Source: Bacillota bacterium (GTDB lineage Bacteria; Armatimonadota; Hebobacteria; Hebobacterales; Hebobacteraceae). Taken from it: DNA of 10,123 nt. The stretch is from the NCBI GenBank assembly GCA_030597345.1, contig JAUVSA010000053.1:1-10123 (forward strand). Reading direction: 5' to 3'. Positions 6,957 to 10,123 of this stretch are shown one piece after another. The position numbers and the translations under genes are program-made. Each line of letters opens with the position of its first letter. Position 1 is the stretch's first letter. The notes beneath the pieces are model-generated. The model had not been told where the DNA came from. It saw only the letters and a list, made by a program, of their open reading frames with translations, and searched no databases.

Positions 6957-7768
6957 GCGCGCATCTGCTGTATGAGGATTTCCTGCGGTTCGTGGACGCT
7001 CTCGCCGCCGGCGCGGCGGACCCGTGGGAGGTCTATGGGGATCACTACCTAGGGCCGAACCGCGCGGCTCTCGAAGCGTGGTGGGAGCAGTGCATGGGGC
7101 TGCCGCGGGAGGTGTGGGTCGAACGAGTGCGGAGGGTCCGGCCGGAGGACCACGGGCTGCTGCGGGAGGTGGTGCGGGAGGCAGATCTGGAGGAGCTGGC
7201 ACAAGAGGCGATCGCCCGGTGCGAGCTGGTGGTCCCGATGGCGCCGGAGCCGGAGGTCTATTTCCTGGTGGGATTCTTCAGCCCGGACGGGTTCGCGTTT
7301 CAGGTGGAGGGAGAGTGGGCGATCGGGATTGGAATGGAGCGGCTCGGCAGCCTGAACCTGGTGCCGATTCTGGTTGCGCACGAGTATGGCCACTGCTATC
7401 GACGGAGGCAAGCAACACCGCGCACGCTGGGGGACCGGCTTGTGGGCGAGGGATTCGCGGTAGAGGTGGCGGCACGGTCCTTTCCGGAGCGGCCCACCCA
7501 CGACCACTTGCTGATGCACGCGGGTCAAGTAGCGGCGGTGGGACAGTACGAGCGCCTGCTGTGGCAGGCCGTCAAACCGTTTCTGGAGTCGCAGGAGGAG
7601 GCGGTGGCGGCCCGGGTGCTGTACGGCCGCACGGGGAGAAGCGAACTGCCGTCACGTGCTGGGATATACATGGGATGGCGACTGGTCAGTCGATTCCTCG
7701 AGAGTGGGCCGGGTAGGTTCGACGCGTCGGCGGCCGAAGTGCTGGCGGCTGGCGGCGATGTGGGGTAG
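6953..7768 (+). CDS. Putative DUF2268-like zinc metallopeptidase (HEXXH)
   Basis: This 271-residue protein carries HEYGH (143-147), the HEXXH zinc/catalytic motif, followed by VGEGFAVEVA (164-173), where Glu166 is well placed as the third zinc ligand of a gluzincin. RAGIYMGWRLVSRFLE (235-250) resembles the C-terminal G-Y-x-x-G-x-x-L-V segment of DUF2268 (predicted Zn-dependent proteases). The residue order 'AHEYGH ... TLGDRLVGEGFA' fits that family. No signal peptide or membrane helix is seen, so it is probably cytoplasmic; its substrate is unknown. GTG 6953 overlaps the hflX stop (GTGA). A purine-rich GAGGAGGA runs straight up to it (6945-6952), so Shine-Dalgarno spacing is tight and translation probably depends on re-initiation after hflX. 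No ATG lies nearby in frame. The methyltransferase gene starts 3 nt after its stop. The family call is from motifs only. Confidence 0.75.
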   Translation: MSAHLLYEDFLRFVDALAAGAADPWEVYGDHYLGPNRAALEAWWEQCMGLPREVWVERVRRVRPEDHGLLREVVREADLEELAQEAIARCELVVPMAPEPEVYFLVGFFSPDGFAFQVEGEWAIGIGMERLGSLNLVPILVAHEYGHCYRRRQATPRTLGDRLVGEGFAVEVAARSFPERPTHDHLLMHAGQVAAVGQYERLLWQAVKPFLESQEEAVAARVLYGRTGRSELPSRAGIYMGWRLVSRFLESGPGRFDASAAEVLAAGGDVG

Positions 7769-7771
7769 GCG

Positions 7772-9763
7772 GTGAGCACGACGGGGGTCCCTGTATCGGC
7801 CGGCGAGGCAAGACTGGCGCTCAGGTTCCACTTTCTCTTCGAGGCGCTGAGGCTCGGCTTGCTGCCATCCATCCTTGCGAGAAGGGTAGAGCGTCTGGCC
7901 GCGGCCGTGCCGGAGGAAAACGCCGGGGAAGACATTTCCGGGGTTAGACCCCCGAGCACCGACACCGATCGGCGAGCGGCGGAGGTCGGCGCCGCGTTCC
8001 TGGACCTGTCCGGCGAGCTGGCGCTGGAGGATCTGAACTGGCCGGAGGTCCCAGATGCATTGACGGGGCGATTGGCCGCGGCCGCGCTGAAACGATGTTC
8101 GGGAGAAGTGGAGCCGCGGGCTGCCGCGGAGAGGTTGGGCCGCTTCTGTGAGGAGCTGGCACACGAGCGGCGCGGCCGAAAGGCCACCGGGAGCTACTAC
8201 ACGCGGAGCTGGGCAGCGGACCTGATCGCACGGACAATGGTGCGAGGGGTGCTGGAGGGGAGGGGCGCGAAGCCGGGAGAAGCGGCCCAACTGAGAGTCC
8301 TGGACCCGGCGATTGGGGCGGGGGCGTTCGCGGTGGCGGTCGTGGAGGCGATTGCGGCGGCCGCGGGTGAAGGGAAGGCTGATAACACGATCCGAGCGGC
8401 GGCGGTGCGGGAATGTATCTTTGGAGTGGAGGTCAATCCGCTGGCTGCGGAGGCGTGCCGTCTAGGGGTATGGCTCGCGGCGTCTCGTCCGGGGATGCCG
8501 GCCGCGCTCCCCTCCGAGCGCGTGCTGGCGGGGGATGCGCTGGCGGACCGGCCGGAGTGGGGAAAGTTCGATCTGGTGGTGGGCAATCCACCGTGGGGGG
8601 TGAAGCTGAACGCGGGCGAGGCGGTCAAACTGGCGGCGCGCGCTCCCGGAGCGCTTTCGGGCCATCGAGACAGCTACCTGTTCTTCCTGCACTTGGCGGC
8701 TGAGTGCGTGCGGGATGACGGTGGCATCGGAATGCTGCTGCCGGATACAGTGCTCTCACAGGTGCGATATGAGGGGATGCGGCGGGCGCTGCTGGAGCGA
8801 TTCCGCCCGCTGCGGGTGGTGCTGCTGGGGGAGAGGATCTTCCCCGGAGCCACCGCGCCGACCTGCGCGCTGTGCCTGGTCGGAAAGGGAATCGCGCCCG
8901 GACAGTTCCCAACTGCGGACCTGCGGCGCGTGAAGAGAAGTGAGCTCGCGGATGCCGACGCGGCAGGCGGCTGGCTCGCGGAGAGCGACGCGCCGCTGCA
9001 CGCCGTCCACAGCAGCTTCCTGGTGGCGCCCGGATGGCTGCGGAAGCTGCTGGCGAGAATGGAGAAGAAGCACAGCAGGCTGGGCAAGCTTGGGGATCTG
9101 TTCAAGTTCCACGATGTCGGAATCAACTACCCCCGCGCCGAGATCGGGAGGGAGATTCTCTATGCGGGAGAGCGGGAGGATGTGCGCGACATTGCCGTCG
9201 TGCGGGGTCGGGACTTCCGGGCGCTGACGAGGATTGGACACTCGGCCTGGCTGAGACACGACTGGCGAGAGCGAGTGGGATCACAGGCTGCCGTGAGGGA
9301 GCAGGTCTACCGGCGGACGCCGAAGCTGCTGCTCCGCCAGACGGGAGACCGGCCGGTGGCGACGGTGGACCGCGGCGGCGTCTTCTTCGGCCGCAGCGTC
9401 ATCGCCGTTACCGCGCGGTCCGAGTGTGACCTCCTGTGGCTGGCGGCAGTGCTCAACTCAGGGGTCTTTGCAGCACTATATCGAGCAATGGCGCCGGAGG
9501 CCGGGCGGCCATTCGCACAGGTGAAGGTGAGCAAGCTGAAGGTGGTGCCGATTCCGCGGCCGTCAGCAGGCGAGGCGTTGGCAGAGCTGGCGAGAACGGC
9601 GCTGAGCGAAGACAACGGTGGGCGGCGGGCACTGCTGGAGAGAATCGACGATGCGACCGCGCGCGCGTACGGGTTGAGCGCGAGTGAGCGGATGCTGGTC
9701 GCGCAGGCGGTCAGCGGCGGAGGCGACGCGCGATCCAGGCGAGGGCGGCGCGCGGGTACATAG
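7772..9763 (+). CDS. N6-adenine DNA methyltransferase, Eco57I/TaqI type, stand-alone
   Basis: This 663-residue protein has the gamma-type N6-adenine methylase order: motif X TGSYYTRSW (139-147), motif I LDPAIGAGAF (177-186, SAM binding), acidic FGVEVNPLA (217-225), LAGDAL (252-257) and catalytic motif IV GNPPWG (271-276). Next come SYLFFLHLAAECV (301-313) and GGIGMLLPDTVLS (317-329). The C-terminal half resembles the TaqI-like target recognition domain, ending in LLRQTGDRPVATVD (520-533), LWLAAVLNSGVFAALY (555-570) and KVSKLKVVPIPRP (585-597). It should methylate adenine in a specific duplex sequence. Residues 1-135 show no PD-(D/E)XK pattern, and the protein is shorter than type IIG restriction-methylation fusions, so no nuclease is evident. 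GTG 7772 follows the peptidase stop by 3 nt with GGGGT upstream. The last 15 residues (GGGDARSRRGRRAGT) are low complexity and lie over the converging glycosyltransferase gene. Confidence 0.9.
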   Translation: MSTTGVPVSAGEARLALRFHFLFEALRLGLLPSILARRVERLAAAVPEENAGEDISGVRPPSTDTDRRAAEVGAAFLDLSGELALEDLNWPEVPDALTGRLAAAALKRCSGEVEPRAAAERLGRFCEELAHERRGRKATGSYYTRSWAADLIARTMVRGVLEGRGAKPGEAAQLRVLDPAIGAGAFAVAVVEAIAAAAGEGKADNTIRAAAVRECIFGVEVNPLAAEACRLGVWLAASRPGMPAALPSERVLAGDALADRPEWGKFDLVVGNPPWGVKLNAGEAVKLAARAPGALSGHRDSYLFFLHLAAECVRDDGGIGMLLPDTVLSQVRYEGMRRALLERFRPLRVVLLGERIFPGATAPTCALCLVGKGIAPGQFPTADLRRVKRSELADADAAGGWLAESDAPLHAVHSSFLVAPGWLRKLLARMEKKHSRLGKLGDLFKFHDVGINYPRAEIGREILYAGEREDVRDIAVVRGRDFRALTRIGHSAWLRHDWRERVGSQAAVREQVYRRTPKLLLRQTGDRPVATVDRGGVFFGRSVIAVTARSECDLLWLAAVLNSGVFAALYRAMAPEAGRPFAQVKVSKLKVVPIPRPSAGEALAELARTALSEDNGGRRALLERIDDATARAYGLSASERMLVAQAVSGGGDARSRRGRRAGT

Positions 9764-10123
9764 TGAGCCAGGCGCCGGCGACGACTGCGCAATAGCCCAC
9801 CCGGCCGAGACGGCCGCGGTAGTGCTTGCGGTAGAAACGGACGAGGCTGCGGTGGGAGCTGAGGATGGCGGCCGGCCTAACCTGTCGGGTGCTCTGGCCG
9901 TAGTGGTGGATCACGCGGGCCTTGGGTTCGAAGATGATGCGCCACCCCGCCTGCCGCAGGCGGTAGCACAGGTCGACGTCGTTGAAGTAGAGGGGAAAGT
10001 CCTCGTCGAAGAGCCCGATCTCGTCGAGCGCCGCGCGCCGGAGCGCGAGGGCCGAGGCCATCGGCTGATCCACCTCTCGGCGGCTGTCGTGGTCCCAGTA
10101 CGTCATCCGGTAGCGCCCAAAGA
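9711..10123 (-). CDS. GT2-family glycosyltransferase, C-terminal part (N-terminus beyond right edge)
   Basis: The frame is open from the right edge to TGA at 9713-9711, giving 136 residues. It includes the family-2 region after the nucleotide-binding half: VDQPMASALALRRAAL, IGLFDEDFPLYFNDVDLCYR (the ED.DLC-type motif near the catalytic base), LRQAGWRIIFEPKARVIHH and GQSTRQ. This order is typical of rhamnosyltransferase-like GT2 enzymes that build O-antigen, capsule or other surface glycans. A hydrophobic segment near the end (GYCAVVAGAWLTMYP) may anchor the protein to the membrane; the C-terminus is basic. The Met encoded at 10106-10104 lies inside the domain and is not the start. The gene converges on and overlaps the methyltransferase gene by 53 bp. 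Donor and acceptor cannot be read from this part. Confidence 0.9.
   Translation of the reverse strand, partial: FGRYRMTYWDHDSRREVDQPMASALALRRAALDEIGLFDEDFPLYFNDVDLCYRLRQAGWRIIFEPKARVIHHYGQSTRQVRPAAILSSHRSLVRFYRKHYRGRLGRVGYCAVVAGAWLTMYPRAALAWIARRLRR

Noticed and set aside
7939..7954. Small hairpin CGGGG/CCCCG inside the methyltransferase gene
   Set aside because: A five-pair stem in GC-rich coding sequence is expected by chance.
7772..9763. Methyltransferase as PglX of BREX, DrmMI of DISARM, or a complete type IIG enzyme
   Set aside because: The protein is too short, and none of the partner genes (BREX or DISARM helicases, phosphatases, nucleases) is nearby.
1..10123. tRNA, rRNA, CRISPR array, insertion sequence or phage genes
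   Set aside because: I saw no cloverleaf, spaced repeat series, transposase motif, terminal inverted repeats or phage protein on either strand.

Overview
The window comes from a GC-rich bacterium that makes a diaminopimelate-containing peptidoglycan. It holds one long plus-strand gene string (708 to 9763) flanked by two minus-strand genes cut by the window edges. The phylum cannot be fixed from the sequence. The dapL route to diaminopimelate and the mutL-miaA order occur in many lineages. The plus strand is strongly G-rich through the gene string (positions 2161-2220 hold 37 G and 7 C), so the proteins are rich in Gly, Ala, Val, Glu and Arg, and spurious ORFs abound.

Layout. At the left edge (1-292, minus) is the N-terminal part of a thioredoxin-fold lipoprotein with a WCAPCK active site. 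A divergent intergenic stretch (293-707) follows. Its one clear landmark is a perfect 17-bp inverted repeat (374-417), whose loop carries a consensus TATAAT reading toward the lipoprotein gene. The plus-strand genes are: mutL (mismatch repair endonuclease/ATPase), miaA (tRNA dimethylallyltransferase), a short gap with a doubtful small ORF, dapF (diaminopimelate epimerase), dapL (LL-diaminopimelate aminotransferase), hflX (ribosome-associated GTPase), a DUF2268-like HEXXH metallopeptidase, and a stand-alone Eco57I/TaqI-type N6-adenine DNA methyltransferase. At the right edge (9711-10123, minus) is the C-terminal part of a GT2 glycosyltransferase, whose 3' end overlaps that of the methyltransferase.

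How the genes work together. mutL and miaA are a conserved housekeeping pair. dapL and dapF encode two consecutive steps from tetrahydrodipicolinate to meso-diaminopimelate for lysine and cell wall. dapL/hflX and hflX/peptidase overlap by 4 nt, and the methyltransferase starts 3 nt after the peptidase stop, which suggests one translationally coupled unit from dapL to the methyltransferase. The least ordinary part is this tail, where a predicted cytoplasmic zinc peptidase and an apparently nuclease-free DNA methyltransferase are welded to a housekeeping operon. I see no complete, recognisable defence system, CRISPR array, insertion sequence, tRNA or rRNA. The peptidase/methyltransferase pair is the best candidate for something undescribed, but that is inference from gene order.
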